A stretch of DNA of 64,000 nucleotides from Longimicrobium terrae. GTDB lineage: Bacteria > Gemmatimonadota > Gemmatimonadetes > Longimicrobiales > Longimicrobiaceae. The notes beneath the pieces were generated by a model. That model worked only from the letters and a program-made list of their open reading frames with translations, ran no database searches and was not told the DNA's origin. Both the position numbers and the translations under genes were made by a program. Numbering within the stretch: the first letter of the stretch is position 1; the number at the start of each line of letters is the position of its first letter. The DNA is taken from positions 124,001-188,000 of the forward strand of contig NZ_JACHIA010000006.1 of the NCBI RefSeq assembly GCF_014202995.1, given 5' to 3'. Shown one piece after another: positions 7,459 to 15,399 of the stretch.

Positions 7459-9147
7459 TTACCGAGACCCGCCGCCCAGCGACTGCTCGCGCTTGGCGCG
7501 GAACTCCGAGCCGGTGCTCCACGTGGGCCACTCCGCGCCGTTCGCCACCGCCAGCCCCACGCGGTAGGTGAGGCGCGTGTCGTCCACGATGCCGGCCATG
7601 TCCCAGTCGGCCTTCACCTCGTCCGTCGGCTTGTGGTAGTCGTCGCGGATGTAGGCGCCGCGCACCCGCTCGGCGTAGTCCGCTGGCTGGTTCAGGTAGT
7701 CCGTCCCCGGAAACAGGAAGGAGAGCGACGGAACGCCGCCCCGCGCCAGTTCCAGGTGGTCCGCGCGATAGAAGTATCCCTTCTCCGGCTCCGGATCAGG
7801 CACCACGCGGCGGCTGTCGCGCGCGGCTTCCGTGGCCAGCAGCGTTTCCAGCGAGCTCTGCCCGTAGCCCAGGCTCACCAGCGACCGGGTGCGCCCCCAC
7901 GGGTTCATGGCGTCCATGTTGATGTCCGCCAGCGTCTTCGCCAGCGGGACCACGGGATGCTGCGCGTAGTAGCGGGCGCCCAGCAGTCCCTGCTCTTCCG
8001 CCGTGAACGCCACGAAGACGAGCGTCCGGCGCGGCGCCGTGGGAAGCGAGCGATACGCCTGCCCGGTGGAAATCAGCCACGCCACGCCGGACGCATCATC
8101 CAGCGCGCCGTTGTAGATGCTGTCGCCGTTGATCACGCGGCCGAGCCCGAAGCTGTCCCAGTGCGCGGAAAACAGCACCGCTTCATCCGCCACGGACGGA
8201 TCGCTCCCCGGCAGCCGGCCCACCACGTTGCGCGAGTTGATCCGACGGACGGCGTTGCGGGCACGGAACGTCGCCGTCCCGCCCAGCGGCACCGGGCGGA
8301 AGCCGCGCGTCCGCGCCGTCCGCTCCAGCGCGGCGAAGTCGTGGCCGCCCGCGGCAAAGATGCGGCGCGCGGTCTCCAGTTGAATCCATCCCTCCACCGG
8401 CACGTGCGCGGGCGCGCCGGCCACGTCAAAGCGCTCGCGCACGTTGCTCTGGATGGTGGACCACGGGTAGCCCGCCGGCCCGGTCTGGTGAACCAGCAGC
8501 ACCGCCGCCGCGCCGCGCTCCGCCGCCGTCTCGTACTTGTACGTCCACCGTCCGTAATACGTCATCGCCGGGCCGCGAAAGACGCTGGGATCCAGGCGCG
8601 TGGTGTCTGCCGGGTCGGGGACGGGCGGGTCGCCGATGAGCATCACCACCGTCTTGCCGCGCACGTCTACGCCCTTGAAGTCGTCCCATCCCAGCTCGGG
8701 CGCCACCACGCCGTATCCCACGAACACCATCTCCGCGGCATTGACGGAAACCAGCGAATCGGGGCGCTGCGACCACGCGACGATGTCTTCCAGCTGCCGC
8801 AACTCCATCGTGGTGCCGTTGACGGCGGCGCGGGCCTCCAGCCGCGACGTGGTGCCGATGAGCGGCACCTGCTGCACGTACGAGCCGTCCGGCATCCCCG
8901 GCGCCAGGCCGATTTCGCGGAAGCGGCGGCTGAGGTACGCGATCGTGCTGTCCTCGCCCGCCGTGCCCACCGCGCGTCCCTGGAAGCGGTCCGAGGACAG
9001 CTCGCGGATGTCGCGCAGCAGCATGTCGCCGCTGATGGCCGCCTCGCCCGTGCCCGCGCCCGCCGCGCCGGCCTGCATTCCCGCGGGCGCGCAGCCGGCC
9101 GCCAGCGCCAGTGCCAGCGGGGCTCCCCATCGTACGCTCTTGCGCAT
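7459..9147 (-). CDS. M28-family zinc aminopeptidase, lipoprotein
   Basis: This 562-residue secreted metallopeptidase has a lipoprotein signal (LALALAAGC; Cys at about 19), so it is expected to be anchored in an envelope membrane. A PA-like insert domain is likely in the middle (about 130-330). The M28 di-zinc site can be read in order: SAHWDSFG (His, Asp), GALDDASGVA (bridging Asp), AFTAEEQGLLG (catalytic Glu and Glu ligand), DINMDAMNP (Asp) and a late His in RADHLELA or DYHKPTDE. Such enzymes release N-terminal amino acids from peptides. The start at 9147 is preceded by GGAG. It is convergent with the epimerase gene and flanked upstream by a long repeat-bearing intergenic region. Confidence 0.92.
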   Translation of the reverse strand: MRKSVRWGAPLALALAAGCAPAGMQAGAAGAGTGEAAISGDMLLRDIRELSSDRFQGRAVGTAGEDSTIAYLSRRFREIGLAPGMPDGSYVQQVPLIGTTSRLEARAAVNGTTMELRQLEDIVAWSQRPDSLVSVNAAEMVFVGYGVVAPELGWDDFKGVDVRGKTVVMLIGDPPVPDPADTTRLDPSVFRGPAMTYYGRWTYKYETAAERGAAAVLLVHQTGPAGYPWSTIQSNVRERFDVAGAPAHVPVEGWIQLETARRIFAAGGHDFAALERTARTRGFRPVPLGGTATFRARNAVRRINSRNVVGRLPGSDPSVADEAVLFSAHWDSFGLGRVINGDSIYNGALDDASGVAWLISTGQAYRSLPTAPRRTLVFVAFTAEEQGLLGARYYAQHPVVPLAKTLADINMDAMNPWGRTRSLVSLGYGQSSLETLLATEAARDSRRVVPDPEPEKGYFYRADHLELARGGVPSLSFLFPGTDYLNQPADYAERVRGAYIRDDYHKPTDEVKADWDMAGIVDDTRLTYRVGLAVANGAEWPTWSTGSEFRAKREQSLGGGSR

Positions 9148-9867
9148 CCGTGCTCCGATGTCGTGAAATCCGTTGATCCACCGCCTCCGCCGCCGACGGC
9201 CGTCCGTGACGGGCGGAGAAGCTTCGAATCTCGGTTGATGCAGAACCCGCCGCCAGCCCGGACGCGCGCGGCGAACGCTTTCCGCCGGGCCGAATCGTGG
9301 CGGCGCCGAAGAATCTGCTCTCCCCGCGAGAACGGACGTGCGTGTCGCGACGTTGGCTCGGCGGATAGTAGATCCTTCGGTCGCGCAGGATCCGGCGTGA
9401 CGGAGAGGGCCGCACACGCTCCCTCAGGATGACATGGTCTGGATTGCAAGTAGCCGCGGGACAACAACATGTCATCCTGAGGAGGCGCCGGACGCACTTT
9501 CCGCCGCGCCGGCCGTTGGCGCCGACGAAGGATCTACTTTCCGCGCGAGCACTACCGTGGGACACCCGACGTTTTCCGGCGCACGGCCGGTCCTTCGATC
9601 GCGCATGACCCGGGCGCACGGGATGAGGGGGCGCACGCTCCCCAAGCTGATGCCTCGCGGCGAGCGCGCGCGGACACATCAAAGGAACTTTTTGCGGCGC
9701 AAGGAGTTACACGCTGGCCATCATGCAGGAGGACCTTCACCTCCGTCTGCTCCCGGCCGGGCTCCACACGCCCGCGGACGCCCCGGACGGTTGTGCGAAC
9801 CCGCGGTTTCCGGCAGATTCACGTCCCGTTGCACCGCCCCCGGGCGGCCCACCCGCAGGAGCCGGTC
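9148..9867. other. 720-base intergenic region with TCATCCTGAG repeats
   Basis: No gene is supportable here. It holds the inverted-repeat pair listed separately at 9366-9540 and unstructured GC-rich flanks. The leaders of the M28 peptidase (left) and the response regulator (right) lie at its ends. Confidence 0.6.
9366..9540. repeat. Inverted pair of TCATCCTGAG/GAAGGATCTACT units
   Basis: The left unit reads TAGTAGATCCTTCG ... CCCTCAGGATGACATG; the right unit is its inverted counterpart, CATGTCATCCTGAGGA ... CGACGAAGGATCTACTTT. The two units are head to head around about 40 bases. A related single, diverged unit is near 30438-30530 (GATTCTTCGATCGCGCAGG ... CCTCAGAATGACG). Similar sequences are widespread intergenic repeats in several phyla as far as I recall; no open reading frame is associated. 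Confidence 0.7.
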
Positions 9868-10275
9868 ATGTCCGCAGCGCAGACGCGCGCTACCGTCGTC
9901 ATCATCGAAGACAACCTGGACAACAGGATGATCTATCGTACCATCCTGGAGCACTACGGGTACGAGGTCCTGGAAGCCGGCGATGGACAGTCCGGCGTGC
10001 AGCTGGTGCGCGACACGCTTCCCGACGTGGTGCTGATGGACATCTCCATCCCCATCATCGACGGGCACCAGGCCACGCGCATGCTCAAGGCGGACCCTGT
10101 GACCGCGTCCATCCCCGTGATGGCGCTGACCGCGCACGCCATGGCCGAAGACCGCCAGCGCGCGGCCGAGGCCGGGTGCGACGCGTACCTGGCCAAGCCC
10201 GCCGAGCCCAAGCAGGTGCTGGCCGAGGTGCAGCGCCTGATCGCCGAACGCGAGGCCCGCACCGCCGCCATCTGA
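9868..10275 (+). CDS. Single-domain response regulator (CheY-like receiver)
   Basis: This 135-residue protein is a receiver domain with no output domain. The acidic pocket is E14/D15, the phosphoacceptor is D58 in VVLMDISIP, the switch Thr is T88 in ALTAHA and the conserved Lys is K110 in LAKPAEP. Such stand-alone receivers relay phosphate from hybrid or cytosolic histidine kinases by protein contact. No kinase gene is adjacent. The start has AGGAG 8 bases upstream; an upstream in-frame ATG at 9793 would add an unstructured leader and has no site. A strong terminator follows. Confidence 0.93.
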   Translation: MSAAQTRATVVIIEDNLDNRMIYRTILEHYGYEVLEAGDGQSGVQLVRDTLPDVVLMDISIPIIDGHQATRMLKADPVTASIPVMALTAHAMAEDRQRAAEAGCDAYLAKPAEPKQVLAEVQRLIAEREARTAAI

Positions 10276-10300
10276 CTCCGCCGCATCCGCCGCACGACGA

Positions 10301-10330
10301 AGCCCGCCAGACGTTCTGGCGGGCTTTTCT
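10301..10330 (+). terminator. Rho-independent terminator of the response regulator
   Basis: AGCCCGCCAGA and TCTGGCGGGCT form an 11-bp stem with a tiny loop, followed by TTTTCTGT. It is 25 bases past the stop codon. Confidence 0.88.
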
Positions 10331-10403
10331 GTATCAATTTCAGGAGTGACGCAGCAATCCGCCCGCTCGGCGACCCGGAGGCGAGAGAGCCGCGCGAACC
10401 CTT

Positions 10404-10883
10404 TCACGGCAGCCGTGGGACATGCGGACGAGCCGCGGCGCGGGAGCCGATCCACGCGGCGCACCCCCATAACGCGAATCCGCCTCCCGCCGCGGCACCA
10501 CCCAGCCCGCCGAACGCGCCCATCATGCCGCCCAGCAGCGTGGCGACCGGCAGCAGCAGCCACCAGCGGTTCAACTCGGTCCCGCGCAGGCGTCGATGGT
10601 AAACGATGGGCGTCAGCACCGCGCCCAGCGGCAACCCGCCGGACAGCGCGAGCAGCGATGCAATGCCGGGGTGCGAGTAGCCGGGATACTCGCTGCCCGT
10701 CGTGCCGCTGTGGCCAATCCAGAAGGCGAACGTGACGATCAGATAGCCCAGGAGTACCCCCGCCATCGCCCCGATCAATGTCATCGCGATCACCATCGCG
10801 GTCGGGGCGATGCTCCGGGCGCCTCCCTTCTCACGCACGAGCGACGGCAGAAGGTCAGCGGAGCCGCTGTCTTGAAGATTCAC
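10404..10883 (-). CDS. Membrane protein of unknown function (159 aa)
   Basis: I do not recognise the family. Hydrophobic segments are visible at about 26-55 (SIAPTAMVIAMTLIGAMAGV onward), 75-95, 107-122 and 122-145, suggesting four membrane spans with Gly-rich helices (LLGGMMGAFGGLGGAAAGGG). The N-terminus MNLQDSGSADLLPSLVREKGG is cytoplasmic-looking. The start is GTG at 10883 with a G-rich stretch upstream. It is convergent with the response regulator and in line with two more small genes on the same strand (11040 and 11546). Confidence 0.65.
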   Translation of the reverse strand: MNLQDSGSADLLPSLVREKGGARSIAPTAMVIAMTLIGAMAGVLLGYLIVTFAFWIGHSGTTGSEYPGYSHPGIASLLALSGGLPLGAVLTPIVYHRRLRGTELNRWWLLLPVATLLGGMMGAFGGLGGAAAGGGFALWGCAAWIGSRAAARPHVPRLP

Positions 10884-10926
10884 CGCACAACCCCCGTTCT
10901 GGTCATCGTGGGCGGCTCGATTCGGG

Positions 10927-11040
10927 CTACCCGAATGCCCTGGCGATCACCATCCCCACACCGATGATGATGCCCACGAGTATGATCACGACCTCGAGAA
11001 ACGTATCCCAACCGATCACGCGCTCCAGCCATTTATTCAT
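10927..11040 (-). CDS. Small single-span membrane peptide (37 aa)
   Basis: The peptide starts MNKWLERVIGWDTFLEVV and continues with a clear transmembrane helix (VVIILVGIIIGVGMVIARAF). The frame is open to 11229, giving up to 100 residues, but that part has no good start and looks non-coding except perhaps for the helical stretch ETSDLLEELSAWFQAQ. The ATG at 11038-11040 has no strong ribosome site. It may be a real small membrane protein; confidence is limited by its size. Confidence 0.45.
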   Translation of the reverse strand: MNKWLERVIGWDTFLEVVIILVGIIIGVGMVIARAFG

Positions 11041-11198
11041 TGCGATGCCTGGGTTCCGGCTCTGTGATTTTGCCGACCTCAGGACGAACTGGGCCTGGAA
11101 CCATGCCGAAAGCTCCTCAAGCAGATCGCTCGTCTCAATGCTCCGAACCAGGCGAGTCGTGCACGTTGATCGATGACAAGGAGAGAAGGCAGACACTC

Positions 11199-11546
11199 TC
11201 ACCCGTCCTCGTACACCCGCGGCTCGCAATACGAGAATGCGCCGGTGAACTCGCCGCTCTTCAGCAGGTCTGCAATCGTCCGCTCGATGACGTCATCCGT
11301 GAGCCGCTCCACCACGATCATGTCCGAACCCCATACGTAAAGCCCGCTCGCGCACTCACCCGATTCGCGGTATCGGGCCATCAGCGTAGCCAGGTTCTTC
11401 AGCGTAAAGAACGTGGCGATGTAGGATTCCCCGGATTCGAACTCCACCCAGACGTCCACGTTTTCGTCGTCCGGATCGATGTGGGCGCGATCACCGATCC
11501 ATCCGGTCGTGTACGGACCCGAATGCTCTCCGATTGCCTGGGTCAT
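11199..11546 (-). CDS. Hypothetical protein (115 aa)
   Basis: This is an acidic, globular-looking protein, MTQAIGEHSGPYTTGWIGDR, with alternating strands (VDVWVEFESGESYIATFFT) and helices (LKNLATLMARYRESGECASG), ending FTGAFSYCEPRVYEDG. I do not recognise it. The composition resembles small cytosolic immunity-type or housekeeping proteins of unknown function. It starts 17 bases after the MFS transporter stop on the same strand, so it is likely the second gene of that transcript. Confidence 0.72.
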   Translation of the reverse strand: MTQAIGEHSGPYTTGWIGDRAHIDPDDENVDVWVEFESGESYIATFFTLKNLATLMARYRESGECASGLYVWGSDMIVVERLTDDVIERTIADLLKSGEFTGAFSYCEPRVYEDG

Positions 11547-11563
11547 CCGTCTTCAGAGCAGCG

Positions 11564-12778
11564 TCAGCGGGGTGCGGCGGAGGGCAGCATGCGCATGGCG
11601 ATGATGCCCAGCGCGGGTCCGGCGGCCAGCAGGCCGAACGCGAGCGGCCATCCCCCCGCCGCGCGCAGGTGCGGCACGGCGGCGATGGAAACGGAGGTCA
11701 GAAGAAAACCCAGCGCGGTCTGCAGCGTCAGCGCGGTGCCCACGGCGTGCTCCGGCGCCACCTCCGTCACGATGGCGCTGAACTGCGCACTATCCGCCAC
11801 GACCGCGAAGCCCCACAACAGCGCCACGGCCACCACCAGCCACACCGGCGCGCGCATCATCCACCCGATCGCGAGGGCGCAGGCGCCGCTGGCCGCCATC
11901 GCCCAGATGGTCACGCGGGCGCGCCCCAGCCGGTCCGCCCAGGCACCCGCGAGCACCGAGCCCATCCCGCCCGCCGCGATCACCGCGAATCCCATCAACC
12001 CCGCCCGCGCCTCCGCCCCGCCGTGCCCGTGCGCCGCGAACACATCCACAAAGAACAGGCTGATGAACGTCCACATGGCGTACAGCTCCCACATGTGGCC
12101 CAGATAGCCCGCAATGGCCAGCCGCGCCGGCCGGTTGCGCGCCACGTCGCGCAGCAGCCCCCACGAAAACCGCCGCCGCGCGAACGGATACGGCCCGTCG
12201 CGGTACGTCGCCGCCACCAGCAGCGCCGAGACGACGGCCCCCGCGGACGCGGCCAGCACCACCTGCCGCCAGTCCAGCGACGGAAAGGCGCGCAGCAGGT
12301 ACGGCGTCGCCTTGCCCACCGTCAGTGCGCCCACCACGGTGCCGATGGCCAGCCCGCGGGCCGAGCGGAACCAGGTGGACACCATCTTCATCGCCGGGGG
12401 ATACACGCCGGCCAGCAGCATTCCCGTGGCGAAGCGGAGCGCCACCGCCTGCCCGTATCCGTCGGCAAGGGTGAGCGCCGCGTTGGCCGCCGCCGCCAGC
12501 AGCGCGGAAACGGCGAAGTAGACGCGGCTGGGGATGAGGTCCGCCAGGTTCAGCAGCGCGGCGATGGCCGTGCCCGCCACGAAGCCCAGCTGCACCGCGC
12601 CGGTGAGCCACCCCGCCTGCGAATCGCTCAGCTGCCAGAGCGCCTGCAGCCGCGGCGACACGGCGCTCGCGCTGAACCACAGCGACATCCCCAGCAGTTC
12701 CGCCATCGCGAGCAGAACCAGCGCGCGCCAGCGGCGCGGATCGGCGTCAGGCGCCAGCGTGGAGGAGGGAGGGGACAA
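11564..12778 (-). CDS. MFS transporter
   Basis: This 404-residue protein is a 12-span major facilitator transporter of the inner membrane. It begins with MAELLGMSLWFSASAVSPRL, and the loop sequences DLIPSRVYF and ADRLGRARVT look like the family's A-type motifs in both halves. Substrate cannot be assigned; the TW-F and AEARAG features do not point to a subfamily I can name. An in-frame stop lies directly upstream of the TTG at 12778, so the start is that TTG or a later codon; no good ribosome site is visible, and the first 20 residues are uncertain. Repeat copy 2 lies immediately upstream. Confidence 0.85.
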   Translation of the reverse strand: MSPPSSTLAPDADPRRWRALVLLAMAELLGMSLWFSASAVSPRLQALWQLSDSQAGWLTGAVQLGFVAGTAIAALLNLADLIPSRVYFAVSALLAAAANAALTLADGYGQAVALRFATGMLLAGVYPPAMKMVSTWFRSARGLAIGTVVGALTVGKATPYLLRAFPSLDWRQVVLAASAGAVVSALLVAATYRDGPYPFARRRFSWGLLRDVARNRPARLAIAGYLGHMWELYAMWTFISLFFVDVFAAHGHGGAEARAGLMGFAVIAAGGMGSVLAGAWADRLGRARVTIWAMAASGACALAIGWMMRAPVWLVVAVALLWGFAVVADSAQFSAIVTEVAPEHAVGTALTLQTALGFLLTSVSIAAVPHLRAAGGWPLAFGLLAAGPALGIIAMRMLPSAAPR

Positions 12779-12852
12779 ACGTCAGCGGATGCAGATGGAG
12801 ATGGGGATGGAGACGATTGGGCGAGACTTTGGACGGGCGGCGTGCATCCGCG

Positions 12853-13310
12853 GGGGCCCCTCCCCCTGCCCCTCCCCGTGCAAACTGCCGCACGGAGAGG
12901 GGAGAACGATAGATTCGTGTGCTCCGGGGATTTCTGTGCGGCCGGAGAGGGCCCCCTCCCCCCAACCCCCTCCACCCGCTCCGCGGGAGAGGGGGAGCCG
13001 TTCGGCGCGGAGACGGGCTTCGGCTCGTGCACGCCGTTCCATAACGCAGTTGAAGCCCCGATCGTGGACGCGACAGCGGCCGCGAGTCGGGGGTTCCCGC
13101 TGTTGGAGCGGCGGATTCATTCGCTCAACGCAACCCCGCTCACGCAACCAACTCAACGGCACTCGCTCAACAGCGCTCCCTCAACGCAACCCGCTCACAC
13201 GATGGTCTTTCGGTCCACGCACCGACCCATCCGCCCGCCCCCAACCCTCCCCCAGTCTTTTTTGGGGGAGGGTGGGCGAGTAGTACGAGCCCGGGTGGGG
13301 GCCGCCCTGG
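12853..13310 (+). repeat. Composite repeat D-A-B-C (copy 2, complete)
   Basis: This is the most complete copy. Block D (12853-12907) has CCCTCCCCGTGCAAACTGCC and GGAGAGGGGAGAAC. Block A (12943-13008) has the GCTCCGCGGGAGAGGGGGAG core. Block B (13043-13120) begins GAAGCCCCGATCGTGGACGC. Block C (13240-13310) has CCCTCCCCCA/TGGGGGAGGG around a run of six T, then GAGCCCGGGTGGGGGCCGCC. Between B and C are CTCAACGCAACC-like direct repeats (13133-13200). It fills the gap between the PAP2 stop (13316) and the MFS start (12778). C abuts the PAP2 stop, so transcription of PAP2 runs into it. Confidence 0.85.
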
Positions 13311-13315
13311 GAGCC

Positions 13316-14218
13316 TCAGCTGGCGACCTGCTGGTTGCGCAGCTCCGCGGTGGGCGTGGCGGACGGGCGCGGCTTGGCGGCGCGTCCGTACGCCACGAAA
13401 CTCACCCCCACCACCCACGCCAGCGACGCCGACCACCCCGCCAGCACGTCCGATGGATAGTGCACCCCAAGGTACACGCGCGACAGCCCCACCAGAAAGG
13501 TGAACGCCCCGCCGACGACGATGGCCGGCCACCGCCACCGCGTGGGCCACAGCAGCGCCACCACGGCGGCGGCCAGCGCCATCGACCCCATCGCGTGCCC
13601 GCTGGGAAAGCTGAACGACGTTTCCGGCGCGATGGACGTCCACAGCGCGGGCCGTGTGCGGCGGAAAAAGAGCTTGGCGCCGCGGTTCATCAACCCCGCG
13701 CCGCCAACGGCCAGGGCAAAGAAGAGCGCATCGCCGCGCCGCCTGTACGCCATGAGAATGATGAACAGCACCGGAACCGCCGGCACCACGCCCCACGCAT
13801 ACCCGATGGCGCTCATGAAGAGCATGAAGCGGTCGAGCGCGGGCGTGGACTGATCGTGCACAAAGTGCAGAATCGGCGCGTCCCAGAACAATCCCTCGTG
13901 CTCCATGACATCGTTGGCCAGCATGCCGAAGCCCAGCAGCGGAAGCAGCACCCCCGCGAACAGGGCCAGCAGAATGCGCCACCGTCGCGCCGCGAACCGC
14001 ACCAGCGCCGGAAAGATGCCGCGGTGCCCGCGCACGGCGTCGCGCACTCCGCTCACGAAGTCCTCCCGCCGCGACGGCGCTCTTCCCGCGAGCGCACGCA
14101 CCGGTTCGCGCCGCACCGTCCGGGGCGCGCGTTCGTATCCAGATTCTGCATGCAGCCTGTCCGCCATCCCGCGCGCGGAGCACGGGCCAACCGTTCCGTG
14201 AAGATGCGGGATGTTCAT
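13316..14218 (-). CDS. PAP2-superfamily membrane phosphatase
   Basis: This 300-residue integral membrane phosphatase carries the three-part PAP2 signature: K182 with RP at 189-190 (KLFFRRTRP), PSGH at 205-208, and SR at 245-246 with H253 and D257 (GLSRVYLGVHYPSD). Family members hydrolyse phosphatidate, phosphatidylglycerophosphate or undecaprenyl pyrophosphate. Five to six membrane spans follow a long basic N-terminus (about residues 20-80). The start is uncertain: ATG at 14218 is used, but GTG at 14257 and ATG at 14167 are in frame. The stop is 6 bases from repeat block C. Confidence 0.9.
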   Translation of the reverse strand: MNIPHLHGTVGPCSARGMADRLHAESGYERAPRTVRREPVRALAGRAPSRREDFVSGVRDAVRGHRGIFPALVRFAARRWRILLALFAGVLLPLLGFGMLANDVMEHEGLFWDAPILHFVHDQSTPALDRFMLFMSAIGYAWGVVPAVPVLFIILMAYRRRGDALFFALAVGGAGLMNRGAKLFFRRTRPALWTSIAPETSFSFPSGHAMGSMALAAAVVALLWPTRWRWPAIVVGGAFTFLVGLSRVYLGVHYPSDVLAGWSASLAWVVGVSFVAYGRAAKPRPSATPTAELRNQQVAS

Positions 14219-14298
14219 CCGCGTGGTTTGTACGCGCCGTGGCAAAGCTGGGACCACGCGCGTAACGATCCGGTAACTTCCACCGGGGAGAAAACGAA

Positions 14299-14328
14299 CC
14301 GGGCCCCGCCGTCGAGGGCGGGACCCGG
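14299..14328 (-). terminator. Terminator of the outer-membrane protein gene
   Basis: On the minus strand a GC-rich stem (CCGGGTCCCGCC with GGCGGGGCCCGG) is followed by TTCGTTTTC. It lies about 25 bases past the stop at 14351. Confidence 0.75.
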
Positions 14329-14350
14329 TGTCATTTCAGCATGCGGGTGT

Positions 14351-14860
14351 CTAGAAGTGGACGCGCGCGCCGATGCCCAGGGTGAGGTAGTTGAACTCGT
14401 CGATGGTGCGGTACCGCACCTCGGGCGTGACCGACAGGTTCCAGCTCACGGGGTAGTCGGCGCCCAGGCCGGCCTCCAGCCCGGTCTGCTCATCCTGAAA
14501 GAGCGCGCCGAGCAGCACGTAGGGCGCCGCGACCGCGCCGCCGGTGCCCAGCCCCACGCGCCCGCCGACCTCAAAACCCTCCAGCTCGGCCTCGGCGTCC
14601 GTCAGCCCCTCGTCGTCCGCGTCAAAGGTGAAGCGCGAGTAGCCGCCGTACACCGCGAAGTTGGGCGCCAGGTCCAGCGAGGCCCGCAGCCCGAAGCCCA
14701 CGCCGGTGTTGTAGAACTCGCCCGCGTCGCCGGTGGGGACACCCGCGTCCAGGCGCGCCTCGAACGAAAGCGGAATCACGCTCTGTGCGGAAGCCTGCTG
14801 CGCTCCGGCCAGGGCGGCCGCCGCGGCGATGATCGCAAAAGTTTTTTTCATGTTGTCCAT
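14351..14860 (-). CDS. Small outer-membrane beta-barrel protein
   Basis: This 169-residue protein has a Sec signal peptide (KKTFAIIAAAAALAGAQQASA, cleavage after ASA) and then alternating polar/non-polar strands with aromatic girdles: FEARLDAGVPTGD, GFGLRASLDLAPNFAVYGGYSRFTF, GFEVGGRVGLG, NLSVTPEVRYRTI and a final strand ending in F (LGIGARVHF), as in OmpA/OmpX-like barrels. The function is probably structural or adhesive; nothing more specific is visible. The start is ATG at 14860 or 14851 (MKK). It is the gene downstream of the Cys-rich precursor but separated from it by 220 bases and a hairpin. Confidence 0.82.
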   Translation of the reverse strand: MDNMKKTFAIIAAAAALAGAQQASAQSVIPLSFEARLDAGVPTGDAGEFYNTGVGFGLRASLDLAPNFAVYGGYSRFTFDADDEGLTDAEAELEGFEVGGRVGLGTGGAVAAPYVLLGALFQDEQTGLEAGLGADYPVSWNLSVTPEVRYRTIDEFNYLTLGIGARVHF

Positions 14861-15015
14861 CTGACTGGAAGTGGAGTACGCGCCGCGCTGCCGCGGCCGG
14901 GACCCGCGCATGAAACCACCCGACCGCCCGGATGGTTCCCCCCCGCCCCCGGCGCTGCACCTGCCAGCCGGCCATGGCTCCGGACCGCTTCCGCCACGAG
15001 CACCCCGCGACAGAC

Positions 15016-15043
15016 GAGCCCCGGCCAGCATCGGCCGGGGCTC
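15016..15043 (-). terminator. Hairpin after the Cys-rich precursor gene
   Basis: GAGCCCCGGCC and GGCCGGGGCTC form an 11-bp stem about 40 bases past the stop at 15082. It lacks a T-tract on the minus strand (GTCTGTCG follows). Confidence 0.6.
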
Positions 15044-15081
15044 GCGTACTTCATCAGGCTACGGGATCTCGTGGCCGCCGA

Positions 15082-15399
15082 TCAGGGCACGATGTAGCAG
15101 ACGCGCCCGGGGTCGCAGGTGCCGTAGTTGTTGCAGGTGGCGTCGTTCACCGTTCCGCCGCAGTAGAAGTCGCAGGTGCCGCCGCAGCTGTAATCGCACG
15201 ATCCACCGCACGTGGCGTTGCACGTGGCGCCGCAGGTGCCGTTACACGATGCATCGCAGGTGGGGCAGCCGGGGCAGCTGCAGTTGGTGTAGCAGGTGCA
15301 CTGCTCGCCGAACACCGTTCCCGACGCGCGCTTCTCGATCTCTGTGGTGAACGTGTCGACGTTCAGTTGATCGAGGTTCAGCTTCAGCTTGGTACGCAT
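15082..15399 (-). CDS. Cys-rich RiPP-like precursor peptide with period-4 cysteine array
   Basis: This 105-residue peptide has a lysine-rich leader (MRTKLKLNLDQLNVDTFTTE), similar in style to class I lanthipeptide/pinensin leaders (LxLNLDxLxVxxFxT), and a core with 17 cysteines. Cysteines fall at 34, 36, 40, 42, 45, then 48, 52, 56, 60, 64, 68, 72, 76 and 80 at an exact spacing of four, then 89, 95 and 101. In the array nearly every Cys is preceded by Thr or Ser (TC, SC). The start ATG has GGAGG 6 bases upstream; the longer frame to 15474 lacks one. There is no modification enzyme, protease or exporter within the window, so maturation is unknown. Alternatives are a metal-binding or disulfide-rich secreted protein. 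Confidence 0.78.
   Translation of the reverse strand: MRTKLKLNLDQLNVDTFTTEIEKRASGTVFGEQCTCYTNCSCPGCPTCDASCNGTCGATCNATCGGSCDYSCGGTCDFYCGGTVNDATCNNYGTCDPGRVCYIVP

Noticed and set aside
7246-9432. A 728-residue plus-strand open frame over the M28 peptidase
   Set aside because: It is antisense to the peptidase and compositionally a shadow.
11534-15097. A 1187-residue open frame on the plus strand across the MFS, PAP2 and OMP genes
   Set aside because: It is antisense to three well-supported genes and consists of Arg/His/Ala-rich low-complexity sequence; a high-GC artefact.
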